From assembly GCF_008014645.1 (NCBI RefSeq), contig NZ_VOWY01000015.1, positions 1 through 50,530 of the forward strand: a stretch of 50,530 bases of DNA, written 5' to 3'. Both the position numbers and the translations under genes were made by a program. The notes under the pieces were generated by a model. The model was not told the origin of the DNA. It ran no database searches and saw only the letters and a program-made list of their open reading frames with translations. The number at the start of each line of letters is the position of its first letter. Position 1 is the stretch's first letter. Of the stretch, positions 34,696 to 46,242 are shown in pieces. The stretch is from Collinsella sp. BA40 (GTDB lineage Bacteria; Actinomycetota; Coriobacteriia; Coriobacteriales; Coriobacteriaceae).

Positions 34696-35433
34696 CTAAA
34701 CGTCCATGCCGGGCGTGGCGAAATCCTTCACGCGCTGCTCGTACGCGCGCATCGCCACCTCTTCGTGCGCGAGCACGGCGTCCGCCTCGCCCATGGTGTC
34801 AAGCAGCCAGCGCGTAAACGGCGGGTTGACGGTGAGCAGCGGACCCAGGAACCACGTTCCGATGAGATTGTTGCGGCGAACGCCCTCGAACGCGCTCTTC
34901 TTGTTCATGCCGAAACCCTGCTTGAGCGTGCAGAACGACCACTTCTCGTTCTTGCCCTCGGCCTGGGTGAACTGCATCTTGAAGCCCACGATGTCGATGG
35001 GGTCGGCACCGGGCGCGGGCTGGAAGGCACCCAGTCCAACGCCGGTGAAGCGCTTCGGCGTGAGCTGATGCGTGACGAAGTCGAATAGGCCCAGGCCCGT
35101 GATGCCACGGCCTTCGGGCGTGATGATCATGTTGCCCAGCAGCTCTACGGCATTGCCGGTAAACAGCATGGGCGTGCCGGCGTCGGCCAGCGCAGCCAGG
35201 CGCTCGGCGTACGGCATGAGCGCGTCGAGCACGCGCTCCTGCTGGCGCTCCGTCATGCCGCACAGCAGGATGAGCGAGAGGTCGTCACGCGTGACGAACG
35301 CGGGCTCCTCGCCGAAGGTGGTCTCGATAAACGCTGCCTGAGGCAGGCAGGCGCGCAGGTACATGGCGTTGCCGTTGTCACCCGCCTGATTGCCAAATTC
35401 GGGATACAGGATCTCGATCGTTGTCTGCGCCAT
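34696..35433 (-). CDS. gatD: GatD-like class-I glutamine amidotransferase, catalytic residues missing
   Basis: 245 residues aligning along their whole length with GatD, the glutaminase subunit of the MurT/GatD lipid II amidating complex. Conserved framework is clear: YPEFGNQAGDNGNAMYLR, the LLCGMTERQQ block, ITPEGRGITGLGLFDF and NLIGTWFLGPLL. Yet the nucleophile elbow ICGGYQ is replaced by TGNAVE (Gly93 at the Cys position), and the His of the LHGP block is Leu196. Both catalytic residues are therefore lost while the fold is kept, suggesting a pseudoenzyme or an ammonia-fed complex. ATG follows GGGGAGGAG. Frame and neighbours are otherwise intact, so it is not an ordinary decayed gene. Confidence 0.88.
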   Translation of the reverse strand: MAQTTIEILYPEFGNQAGDNGNAMYLRACLPQAAFIETTFGEEPAFVTRDDLSLILLCGMTERQQERVLDALMPYAERLAALADAGTPMLFTGNAVELLGNMIITPEGRGITGLGLFDFVTHQLTPKRFTGVGLGAFQPAPGADPIDIVGFKMQFTQAEGKNEKWSFCTLKQGFGMNKKSAFEGVRRNNLIGTWFLGPLLTVNPPFTRWLLDTMGEADAVLAHEEVAMRAYEQRVKDFATPGMDV

Positions 35434-36151
35434 GCGGCTCCTCCCCTACTCATTGCTTTGGATGCCATTATCCAACAAGGCCGCGCTCCGCGCGCTCCTG
35501 CCATATAAAGAGCAGAGGGCGGGGCGGGTCGGAATGGCGGTCGGGCGGTGGGCTCCGGGCCGAGCGGGTGACGGGCGGACGACGCGGGGTGGGCGGCGAG
35601 CGCGAAAACGCGGACGGTGCAGAGCGGCAACGCACGGACGACAAGATGGGCGCTTGCCGTCATTTTTCTGCGCGCAAAGAGCTTTTGGCCAAAAAACCTC
35701 CCGGCATCGCGGCGAAGCCGCGCTTTCCTCCCGGCAACCGCGCGCCAAGAGCGTCCTTACCGTCAGCTTTGCGCGGCAGGGTTGACTGTCCGGCAGGAAT
35801 CCGCGCACAGAACTCGTCTCGGCAACATTTCCTCCCAGCAAGCCCGAGGGGGAAATCCCAGCCGTCAGAAAAACTCGCAATAATCACCCGTAGGGGCCTT
35901 TTCTCCCGTGGACCCAAGACCTCGGATGCTTGTCGTCAGGAATACGCGCTTGGGCGGTGTTTGGCAAAGACCCCCGAGGAGGAGCATAAAGCCATAACGA
36001 GCCCGCGGATCAAAATCCCTCTAGGGAAAGTAAGGTCGTGACGGGCATGCGAATCAAAGCCCCTCCCGAAAGACAGCGGATCCCCAGATCACGGCCATGA
36101 AAACGAGAAAGCCAGCTCGAAAGACCGCCTTCTCCGATAAGCATCTCGCGT
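35434..36151. repeat. Gene-free region with dispersed CTGACGGCA-family motifs
   Basis: No supported gene in about 720 bases. Degenerate units of the repeat family seen at 29346 and 49103 recur, mostly on the minus strand: GCGCGCAGAAAAATGACGGC around 35650-35675, CGCAAAGCTGACGGTAAGG around 35755-35775, TTTTTCTGACGGCTGGG around 35858-35877, and GCGTATTCCTGACGACAAGC around 35929-35948. CCTCCCGGCA and CCGGCAGGAAT segments also match the arrays. Copies are too diverged to give a clean period. Confidence 0.6.
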
Positions 36152-36180
36152 CTCAGAAAAGTGCCTGTCCCTTTTCTGAG
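36152..36180. repeat. 29-bp palindromic repeat, copy 1
   Basis: Perfect 9-bp arms CTCAGAAAA/TTTTCTGAG around the core GTGCCTGTCCC. Four more copies occur in this window with the same core (or its complement GGGACAGGCAC) and 6-8-bp arms. It lies downstream of nifJ, between genes. Confidence 0.9.
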
Positions 36181-36196
36181 CACCCTTTCCCTCCAA

Positions 36197-36221
36197 CAAA
36201 GAAGGCCCCACCGGGGCCTTC
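36197..36221 (-). terminator. Terminator downstream of nifJ
   Basis: AAGGCCCC/GGGGCCTT stem (36202-36220) with a 3-base loop, followed on the minus strand by CTTTGTTGG. It lies about 155 bases after the nifJ stop, beyond the larger inverted repeat at 36261, so it probably ends the nifJ transcript. Confidence 0.75.
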
Positions 36222-36260
36222 GCACACTTCCCCTCGACCCGTGCAGGCGGGAGAAACGCA

Positions 36261-36346
36261 GGAAGGCCCCGAAGGGATTCCCCAAGCGAACATCCCGCAG
36301 CGCACAAGCGCGAGGACGTTCGCGTGGGAACCCTTCGGGGCCTCCC
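36261..36346 (-). repeat. Long imperfect inverted repeat in the nifJ 3' region
   Basis: Arms of roughly 34 bases, GGAAGGCCCCGAAGGG...GCGAACATCC and GGACGTTCGC...CCCTTCGGGGCCTCCC, pair with a few mismatches around an 18-base loop. It begins 28 bases past the nifJ stop. Transcribed, it would form one long rod. There is no T-tract, so it may protect the mRNA end, be processed, or be a mobile-element relic. Confidence 0.75.
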
Positions 36347-36374
36347 GATGGGACCATTTATCCCAACCGAAACC

Positions 36375-39920
<3,546 letters not shown>

Positions 39921-40157
39921 ATACCCCTCTCCTCTCGTTTGGGTATACATGCCTGCCAGGGGCGGCGATGCCCCCGGTAGATGCGTATTGCGGGCGTCCG
40001 TAGGTGCGGAAGCGCCCTCGCGGATAAAATGCCCATGCTGTTTCATTGTACCCCCGCACGCCCGGGCGCAACTCGAGTTCTAGGCGAAACCGCCCGTTCG
40101 TTCGTGCCATTTTTCGAACAGATTCCATGGGCCCGCACCAGGCGGGCGCGCACCACC

Positions 40158-40186
40158 TCAGAAAAGGGACAGGCACTAATCTGAGA
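40158..40186. repeat. 29-bp palindromic repeat, copy 2
   Basis: CTCAGA/TCTGAG arms around GGGACAGGCAC, reading in the direction opposite to copy 3 at 42975. It forms the left border of the mazG-helicase island. Confidence 0.85.
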
Positions 40187-40567
40187 GCCGCGGCGTCGGT
40201 ACACGGAGCGCTAAATTAAGGTTTAAATTGAAGTTGGGAATAGGCTTCCATGAATGCAACCCACTTGATCGAAATGACTGGGATGGCCAAGGGGGCATCG
40301 CGCTCGAGCTTCTTCCTTCCAGAGCGCCGCCGCAGCCTGACACCTGTGGGGGGGGGATAGCGTCGGCCCCGCGCCTACCTTAAAAACGAAGCTATATCAA
40401 CGATTGTGCATTCTCCCAGACCCGCAATACCGCACCCTCTTGGAAATCCTACGCGCCATGGAGTACTATCGCCTCATAACGCCGCGATTGCACGCCAACA
40501 AACCTCACGCCGCATCGGCGGGCCCGTGACCACTGCGTCACATTCATACGCGGCACAAGGAGGGACG
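40187..40567. other. Intergenic region upstream of the mazG-helicase island
   Basis: No supported gene; a 36-codon frame at 40231 lacks a binding site. It contains a run of nine G (40348-40356). Close to the first gene, the dyad GTGAC-N6-GTCAC (40526-40541) lies 27 bases before the mazG-like ATG and could be an operator. Confidence 0.5.
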
Positions 40568-40903
40568 ATGGAGTTTAAAGAAGCGGAAAAGAAAGCCCTT
40601 CTGTTCCGCGACGAAAGAGACTGGGCTCAATTCCACAATCCGAAAGACCTTGCGATATCGATCAGCCTCGAAGCTTCGGAGCTCCTCGAAACCTTCCAGT
40701 GGTCCGGTGTCGATACGCACGTCGAGGCCAGCAACAAACACATGGCGGCCGAGCTTGCGGATATCATGATTTACGCCATTTATCTCGCCGATGAACTAGG
40801 CATAGATCTGCCTCAGACAATCAGCGATAAGATCGACGCCAATGCAGTCAAATACCCCGTTGCCGCAGCATACGGAAACGCGAGGAAGTACACGGAATTA
40901 TGA
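40568..40903 (+). CDS. MazG/dCTPase-like nucleotide pyrophosphohydrolase
   Basis: All-alpha NTP pyrophosphatase of the MazG/RS21-C6 (dCTPase) group, 111 residues. It hydrolyses a nucleoside triphosphate to monophosphate plus pyrophosphate; the specific base is unknown. The magnesium-binding signature is present as Glu35-x2-Glu38 (SLEASELLETFQW) and Glu62-x2-Asp65 (AELADIMIYA). Start at 40568 follows AAGGAGG. Its TGA overlaps the ATG of the next gene (ATGA), so it is coupled to the nuclease-helicase. G+C here and in the next gene is lower than in the flanks, consistent with horizontal transfer. Confidence 0.93.
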   Translation: MEFKEAEKKALLFRDERDWAQFHNPKDLAISISLEASELLETFQWSGVDTHVEASNKHMAAELADIMIYAIYLADELGIDLPQTISDKIDANAVKYPVAAAYGNARKYTEL

Positions 40904-42594
40904 TTGAGATCACCACGACAAATCCGGCTGATACCCCCAAAGGCGCACCTTTCATCATCGACCAATTTCCCTTCCAATATGGCAAAGGCGTTGACTATGC
41001 CATCGTCAACCTTGAAGAAGACAAGATATATAACTGGCCGATGGTGTATATCTTGGCGAACAATGATTCCGCCTACGTCGGACAAACAACAAGCATCGCA
41101 ACCCGAATGAGCCAGCATGGCGCCAACAAGGAAAAGCGCGGCTTCCATACCGCCAACATCATCTTCAACGAAGAATTCAACTCGTCCGTTGTCACAGATT
41201 ATGAACATCGTCTTATCGGCTACATGCATGCCGATGGCAAATACAAACTGACCAACAAGAACGACGGGATGACCGACTCGAACTACTTCAGCAAGGCAAC
41301 ATACACTGCCATGTTCGAAGAGCTCTGGGAAGATCTCAGACGCCTCAACCTAGCAGACCACTCGGCCGCCGAAATCGAAGAATCCGAAGTCTTTAAGTAC
41401 TCGCCCTTTAAAGGGCTTACACCAGACCAGCGCATCGCGCTCGATAAGGTGCTTGCCGCCATCGAAAACGGACTCGAAACGAGCGCACCCATTGTAATCG
41501 AGGGAATGCCCGGCACGGGGAAAACGATTCTCGCCATTTACTTACTCAAAAAACTACGCGATGACCCTCGCTACAAACACCTCAACATCAAAATCATCGA
41601 ACCTGTCACCTCCCTGCGCGAAACGCTTCGAAAATCACTGAAAGGCGTAAGCGGCTTAAAACCATCCGATATCATCAGCCCCACCGACCTGGTGAAGCCG
41701 AAAATGGGCTATCAGCCCGAAAAGGGCAAGTGCTTCGATATCGTACTTGTGGACGAATCTCATAAACTCAAACGCCGTGTGAATTTGGGAACTCAATACG
41801 GCAATTACGATAAGGTCACCCAGAAGCTCGGGCTGCCTCGCGGCGCGACTCAGATGGATTGGATTATCAACCAGGCAAAGCTACCCATCTTCTTTTACGA
41901 TCCCCTCCAAACGATCGGGCCCTCCTGCCTCAACCAGCCGTCAATCAAATCAGCGCTCGGAGCTGCTTTAGACAACCCCATCGAGCTTAAAAGCCAAATG
42001 CGCGTCAAAGGCGGCGATGCCTATCTCCGCTATATTCAAAACGTACTCAATGGAACTCAGCGGGAATTCGTCTCGTTCCAAGATTACGACCTGGTTCTCC
42101 ATGATCGTTTTTCCAGCTTTCTCGACTCCTTCGAGCGAAGCCTTCAGGCGCACAGCCTGAGTAGGATCGTCGCGGGCTTTGCCTGGAAATGGATATCAAG
42201 GCGAGATAAAACCGCATACGACATCGTGATAGATGATATTGGCTTGAAGTGGAACCGTAAAAATGAAAATTGGGTCGGACTGGGCGTCGACGACCAATCT
42301 GCTGCCCATGAAGTCGGCTGCATCCATTCCATCCAGGGCTACGACTTAAGCTACGCCTATGTAATCATCGGCAGAGACCTCAAGCTCGGCACTACATCCA
42401 TTCCGGAATCCAATAAAAGCAGCTACTACGACAGAAACGGATACGCGAGCGCTACAAAAGAAGAGCTGGACCACTTTATTAAAAATATCTATTACGTGCT
42501 GCTCTCCCGTGGAATTATGGGCACTCATATCTATGTCGAGGACCCCGAGCTTCGCTCATACTTCTCCCGCTTCTTCCCAAGCTCCCCGCAATAA
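40900..42594 (+). CDS. GIY-YIG nuclease-DUF2075 helicase fusion
   Basis: 564 residues. An N-terminal GIY-YIG endonuclease-like domain has MVYILAN...AYVGQT (Tyr50, Tyr59, Gly61), Arg69 in IATRMSQH and the metal-binding Glu102 in DYEHRLIGYM. A superfamily 1-type helicase/ATPase of the DUF2075 (COG3410-like) group follows: Walker A EGMPGTGKT (201-209), Walker B IVLVDESH (281-288), a motif III-like FFYDPLQTIG, motif LKSQMRVKGG and C-terminal EVGCIHSIQGYDLSYAYV with LLSRGIMGTHIYVED. It likely unwinds or cleaves nucleic acid; with the adjacent nucleotide hydrolase this suggests an anti-phage module, not demonstrated. No transmembrane segments. Confidence 0.9.
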   Translation: MIEITTTNPADTPKGAPFIIDQFPFQYGKGVDYAIVNLEEDKIYNWPMVYILANNDSAYVGQTTSIATRMSQHGANKEKRGFHTANIIFNEEFNSSVVTDYEHRLIGYMHADGKYKLTNKNDGMTDSNYFSKATYTAMFEELWEDLRRLNLADHSAAEIEESEVFKYSPFKGLTPDQRIALDKVLAAIENGLETSAPIVIEGMPGTGKTILAIYLLKKLRDDPRYKHLNIKIIEPVTSLRETLRKSLKGVSGLKPSDIISPTDLVKPKMGYQPEKGKCFDIVLVDESHKLKRRVNLGTQYGNYDKVTQKLGLPRGATQMDWIINQAKLPIFFYDPLQTIGPSCLNQPSIKSALGAALDNPIELKSQMRVKGGDAYLRYIQNVLNGTQREFVSFQDYDLVLHDRFSSFLDSFERSLQAHSLSRIVAGFAWKWISRRDKTAYDIVIDDIGLKWNRKNENWVGLGVDDQSAAHEVGCIHSIQGYDLSYAYVIIGRDLKLGTTSIPESNKSSYYDRNGYASATKEELDHFIKNIYYVLLSRGIMGTHIYVEDPELRSYFSRFFPSSPQ

Positions 42595-42695
42595 ACGACA
42601 GCCCAGCAAGATAGCCCGGACGGCTCCGCCCCCCCCCGCCGTAAGCATCTAAAACCGTTACCGCCGCCGAAAACCTGTCTTTCAAAGGAGAAACG

Positions 42696-42896
42696 ATGCC
42701 GACGGACCTCGCCCCCTACGTCCTTTACGGGGCATCCCTGATCACCGATCTCGAATGCCTTGAGCGCCAGGCTGAATCCGGAGCAGCCGTATACGCACAA
42801 GACATCACACGTCTGCTTGCGCGCTACGGGACATCCTATCCCGACCTGCCGCATTACCTTCAAGATGCCGTCGACCGCATCGATCTTATCGATTAA
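42696..42896 (+). CDS. Small acidic protein downstream of the helicase
   Basis: 66 residues, unrecognised. AAAGGAG lies seven bases before the ATG, which argues for a real gene. The sequence is acidic (ends DAVDRIDLID) and mostly helical in appearance, with no membrane segment or motif I know. It is 101 bases after the helicase stop on the same strand and inside the palindrome-flanked island, so it may be a third component or an unrelated passenger. A C9 run lies in the gap before it. Confidence 0.6.
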   Translation: MPTDLAPYVLYGASLITDLECLERQAESGAAVYAQDITRLLARYGTSYPDLPHYLQDAVDRIDLID

Positions 42897-42974
42897 CCTT
42901 CCCCTATCCAGAGCCCGACACGCCACCCAGCCCATATGGGGAGCGAATCAGGAAGCCCCGCGCCCCCGCCTCGC

Positions 42975-43003
42975 CTCAGATCGGTGCCTGTCCCTAATTT
43001 GAG
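42975..43003. repeat. 29-bp palindromic repeat, copy 3
   Basis: CTCAGAT...AATTTGAG arms around GTGCCTGTCCC, inverted relative to copy 2. It closes the mazG-helicase island on the right, 78 bases past the 66-residue gene. Confidence 0.85.
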
Positions 43004-43040
43004 CAGCGTGGGTTACGGCACCCGGCGCTGAGCCGGGCGG

Positions 43041-44009
43041 CTACACCATGTCGGCGGAACCCTCGATGAGGATGAATACCGTGGTGGCGCCCAGGCGCAG
43101 CTCGTCGCCGGGATGGATCTGCGCGGTCTCGCCCGAGGCCACGCGCAGTGGCTCGCCGTCGTCGCCGCTCACCACGATGGTGCCGTTGGTTGAATCGAGG
43201 TCCTGCAGCAACCAGCAGCCGCCTGCGGCCCCGTCGAACCAGATGCGCGCGTGGCGCGCCGACACGTCGCCGTCCACGTCCGCGATATCGTCCGGCCCCG
43301 TCACCAGCGCGCCTATCTCCACGCCCTCGGAGTCGGGGTCGACCCAATACGGGTCGCTCGAGATGCAGCCCTCGATGATGCGCACCACGCCCAGCGTGCG
43401 GTTGGCATCAACCAGGGCCCCGTCCATGCCGGCGCATGCCACGCGCACGGGACGCGACGTGGGCGTACCCAGCTGGCCGCCCAGCACGTCGCGGATGTAG
43501 CTCATGGCGTAGTCCACCGAGTAGCCGACGTCGGCCGAACAGCCTGCGGCCACGAACAGCACCAGGGCCGCCTCGGCGCGCTCGCCCACGGTATAGCCCT
43601 CGCCATCGCGCATACGGACCAGCGCGTTCTGATACAGGCGTACATCCTGGCGGCACGCATCCAGCGCCGCCACCATAGCCGCTCCCCGCTCTCCGCACAC
43701 GATGTCGAGAATCTGCTCGAACGAGAGCGCGCCGCGGCGCTGGGCATGCAGGCGGTCCATGATGCGCCGCGCTGCCACGCCGAAATCGCGAAAATAGCGC
43801 GCCTGGACGGACCCCACGGGCGCGTGCACCACGAAGCGCGACACCCACGTGCGGTCGGAGGCGCGGCTCATGGGGCTGCGGCCGTCGGATAGCGGGCGCT
43901 CGGACAGGATGAGCGAGGCGAGTTCCTTATGGCTGATGCCGCCGGAGCGCTTCATGATCTCGAACAGCGCGCCGCAGGGCGTTTGGTCGCTAGCGTTCAT
44001 CGGCAGCAT
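43041..44009 (-). CDS. FHA-domain protein
   Basis: 322 residues. The C-terminal 90 form a forkhead-associated phosphothreonine-binding domain with VSARHARIWFD, DLDSTNGTIVV and LRLGATTVFIL. Residues 1-220 are an uncharacterised helical region. Start at 44009 (MLPMNAS) follows AGGAGG by six bases. It overlaps the Ser/Thr kinase gene by 20 bases, so FHA binding of kinase-phosphorylated partners is a natural inference. There is no transmembrane segment; it is cytoplasmic. The GR of the canonical first strand is not obvious. Confidence 0.88.
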   Translation of the reverse strand: MLPMNASDQTPCGALFEIMKRSGGISHKELASLILSERPLSDGRSPMSRASDRTWVSRFVVHAPVGSVQARYFRDFGVAARRIMDRLHAQRRGALSFEQILDIVCGERGAAMVAALDACRQDVRLYQNALVRMRDGEGYTVGERAEAALVLFVAAGCSADVGYSVDYAMSYIRDVLGGQLGTPTSRPVRVACAGMDGALVDANRTLGVVRIIEGCISSDPYWVDPDSEGVEIGALVTGPDDIADVDGDVSARHARIWFDGAAGGCWLLQDLDSTNGTIVVSGDDGEPLRVASGETAQIHPGDELRLGATTVFILIEGSADMV

Positions 44010-46242
44010 CTCGCACCTCCTCATCCGAATAGTCTATAGAGTTAATACCAGTTTTCATACCAGTTTCGTTGCCAATAGCATTGTGCGCAACAGACTCCGC
44101 GCCGTCAATCATCAAACGATTATCGGCAGGGTCGGCACCGTTAATCGGAGCGTCACCAGAATCATGATGAACGGCATCGGCCGTCCGTTCACCAATGGCG
44201 TCGCGCTCATCGCTATGATCTGCGGGCTCATCTGCGCCAACCGTATCGGCCGGCCCTCCCGCGCACTCCGCCCCCACCGCTTCATCCGCGGCGCCATCCT
44301 CGTCGGAAAGCGCACCCGGGGCAAGCGGGGCCGTGACCGCCGCAGCGGCGGTATCGAAGCCGCCCGAGGCAACCGCCGCGCAGGCACCGCCGCCCATCGC
44401 CGCCGCCTGCACGCGGGCGCGAGGCAGCGCGCGGCGCGCCTCGGCGATGATCGCGGGCGCCACCGTCATGGCGAAGTCGAGCACCAGCGGGCACCAGCCA
44501 GCCGAGGCGGCCGTAAGGATGGCCGACACCACCGCGTGCGAGCTGTTCAAACCAGAGATCGAGCCCAGCGAAGCCGCCGCCAGCAACGCCACGGTGGTCG
44601 CGATGCACGCCGTCGAGCCGCGCAGGAACCCCTCGCGCGTCCCACGCAGGCGGCCGCGCGCCGCCCAGCCCGCCAGCGCCGGCAGCATCAGCGCCGCCGC
44701 CACCGCGAAGCCGGAGAGCTCGCTGCGCCACGTCAGCTGTCCCAGGCGCCACACCACCGGCACGCCGTCGAGCAGCACCGCCGTCGTAGCCGTACATGCA
44801 GCCAGAACGGCCACCGCGATCGCACCGCCCACGGCGCTCACCAGGCGGTTCATGGCATACGGCGACGCCGTGTCGAACCACGACGCCTCGCCCGTGCACG
44901 GCAGCAGGCGCTCGCCGCGCAGCGCGCGCTCGGCGTTCTGCGCGTAGTGGTTGCAAAACGCCGCCAGCCCGTCGCGCATGGCCTCCGCCGTGGGGCGCTC
45001 GTCCTGACGCGGCTTGAGGCAGGCCAGGACCAGGTCGAACAACTGCCCGTCGACCAGCGAGAGCGCGTCGCGGAGCTCCGCGGAATCGGGGCCCAGCGAC
45101 AGATCGAGCGACGCCCGGCCGGCGGCGATGGCCACCTCGGGCTCGCGCAGCAGCAGCGCCGCCATATCGGGATGGGTCATATGGGCCGAGGTGAGCGCAC
45201 GCGGCTGCTCATCGGTCTTGATGCGGAACGGCGACGCATCGCGCGCGACGCCCATATCGAACGGCAGGGCACCGGACACGAGCTCGTAGAGCACGCTCGC
45301 CGCGGCGTACACGTCGATCTTCTGAGACATGCGCAAACGCGCCACGTGCGGCAGGTCGCTCGTGAGCATCTCGGGCGGCGCATAGCCCAGCGTCGCGCAG
45401 CGCATGGTGGAGAACCGCGAGGTGAACGAGGTGTCGTGCGCGGGATCCAGATTCACCGACGACCCGAAGTCGATGAGGCACAGGTCGAACGCGCCCTCGG
45501 CATCCTGCTCGGCCACCGACAGATGCGCCGTGCGCACCATGACGTTGGCGGGCGAGATATCGCGGTGCACGAAGCCGTCGCCTACCAGCTCCAGGCGAAC
45601 CAGCAAGTCGAACAAGTCGCGACCCAGGCGCGCAGCCGTCAAGGGGGCGCAGCGGCCTTCGTCGTCAACCGCCAGCATGCGGCGCGCCTGCGCCAGCGTT
45701 ACGCCCTCGACCCACTCCATCACGATGGCGGGCGAACCGTTTACCTGCGCGAATCCGTACAGGCGCGGGAAGCCCTTGAAACCCGACACGGCGCGATGGC
45801 TCTCGTATTCGGCCCGGAAGGCGGCGCGCGCGGCGGCGCGGCGCGTCTCGTACGCCGCGTCGTCCTCGTCCTCCGCGCGCTCGGGCTCTATAAGAACCTT
45901 GAGCGCGTAGACCTCTCCCATCGCGTTGGAAACGCGCGTGACCATGCCCAGGCCGCCGCGGCGCGCCGTGTCGTCGTCGGCGAACAGCGTGATGAAGCGG
46001 CGCCGATAGGCGGAGCGCTCGTCATCCGGCATGCGATAGGGTTCTTCGAATTGTTCCAGCCTGATGCGGTGCATGCCCACGGACAGGCCCCACGGATTCC
46101 AAGCCGCGGAACCGCGGCGGTCCAGGCGACGGGTGCGCCCCTGCTCGGCACGGGCGAGCGACGAAGCCTCGTCGGTCGCGTCAGCCGAACCCGGCGTACG
46201 GTATACGGGCTCCTCCGTCATATCGTCGTGCTGCTCGCTCAT
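43990..46242 (-). CDS. Membrane Ser/Thr protein kinase
   Basis: 750 residues. Hanks-type kinase domain spans about 60-350: catalytic Lys115 in YALKVLIEP, hinge MEWVEGVTL, catalytic loop VHRDISPANVMV near 224 and DFG in LIDFGSSV near 259, then YAPPEML. Four to five hydrophobic segments lie between about 455 and 580 (VGGAIAVAVLAACTATTAVLL; SGFAVAAALMLPALAGWAA; and others), with a disordered acidic Ala/Asp-rich tail. The start at 46242 (MSEQHDD) overlaps the upstream gene's stop by four bases. The glycine-rich loop reads GGLGMVTRVSNAMGEVYALK. Operon: 46239 membrane protein, kinase, FHA protein. Confidence 0.93.
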   Translation of the reverse strand: MSEQHDDMTEEPVYRTPGSADATDEASSLARAEQGRTRRLDRRGSAAWNPWGLSVGMHRIRLEQFEEPYRMPDDERSAYRRRFITLFADDDTARRGGLGMVTRVSNAMGEVYALKVLIEPERAEDEDDAAYETRRAAARAAFRAEYESHRAVSGFKGFPRLYGFAQVNGSPAIVMEWVEGVTLAQARRMLAVDDEGRCAPLTAARLGRDLFDLLVRLELVGDGFVHRDISPANVMVRTAHLSVAEQDAEGAFDLCLIDFGSSVNLDPAHDTSFTSRFSTMRCATLGYAPPEMLTSDLPHVARLRMSQKIDVYAAASVLYELVSGALPFDMGVARDASPFRIKTDEQPRALTSAHMTHPDMAALLLREPEVAIAAGRASLDLSLGPDSAELRDALSLVDGQLFDLVLACLKPRQDERPTAEAMRDGLAAFCNHYAQNAERALRGERLLPCTGEASWFDTASPYAMNRLVSAVGGAIAVAVLAACTATTAVLLDGVPVVWRLGQLTWRSELSGFAVAAALMLPALAGWAARGRLRGTREGFLRGSTACIATTVALLAAASLGSISGLNSSHAVVSAILTAASAGWCPLVLDFAMTVAPAIIAEARRALPRARVQAAAMGGGACAAVASGGFDTAAAAVTAPLAPGALSDEDGAADEAVGAECAGGPADTVGADEPADHSDERDAIGERTADAVHHDSGDAPINGADPADNRLMIDGAESVAHNAIGNETGMKTGINSIDYSDEEVRDAADER

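Noticed and set aside
35434-36374. Antisense and sense frames of 100-200 codons in the repeat region
   Set aside because: Low-complexity Arg/Pro/Ser translations over repeat sequence; no binding sites or conserved motifs.
40231-40359. Short frame MNATHLIEMTG... near the left edge of the island
   Set aside because: 36 codons, no binding site, ends in the G9 tract; may be a remnant but cannot be supported.
40526-40541. CRP/FNR-type binding site
   Set aside because: GTGAC-N6-GTCAC corresponds to CGTGA-N8-TCACA; spacing does not match the CRP N6 consensus and no CRP-type regulator is in the window, so it is reported only as an unspecified dyad.
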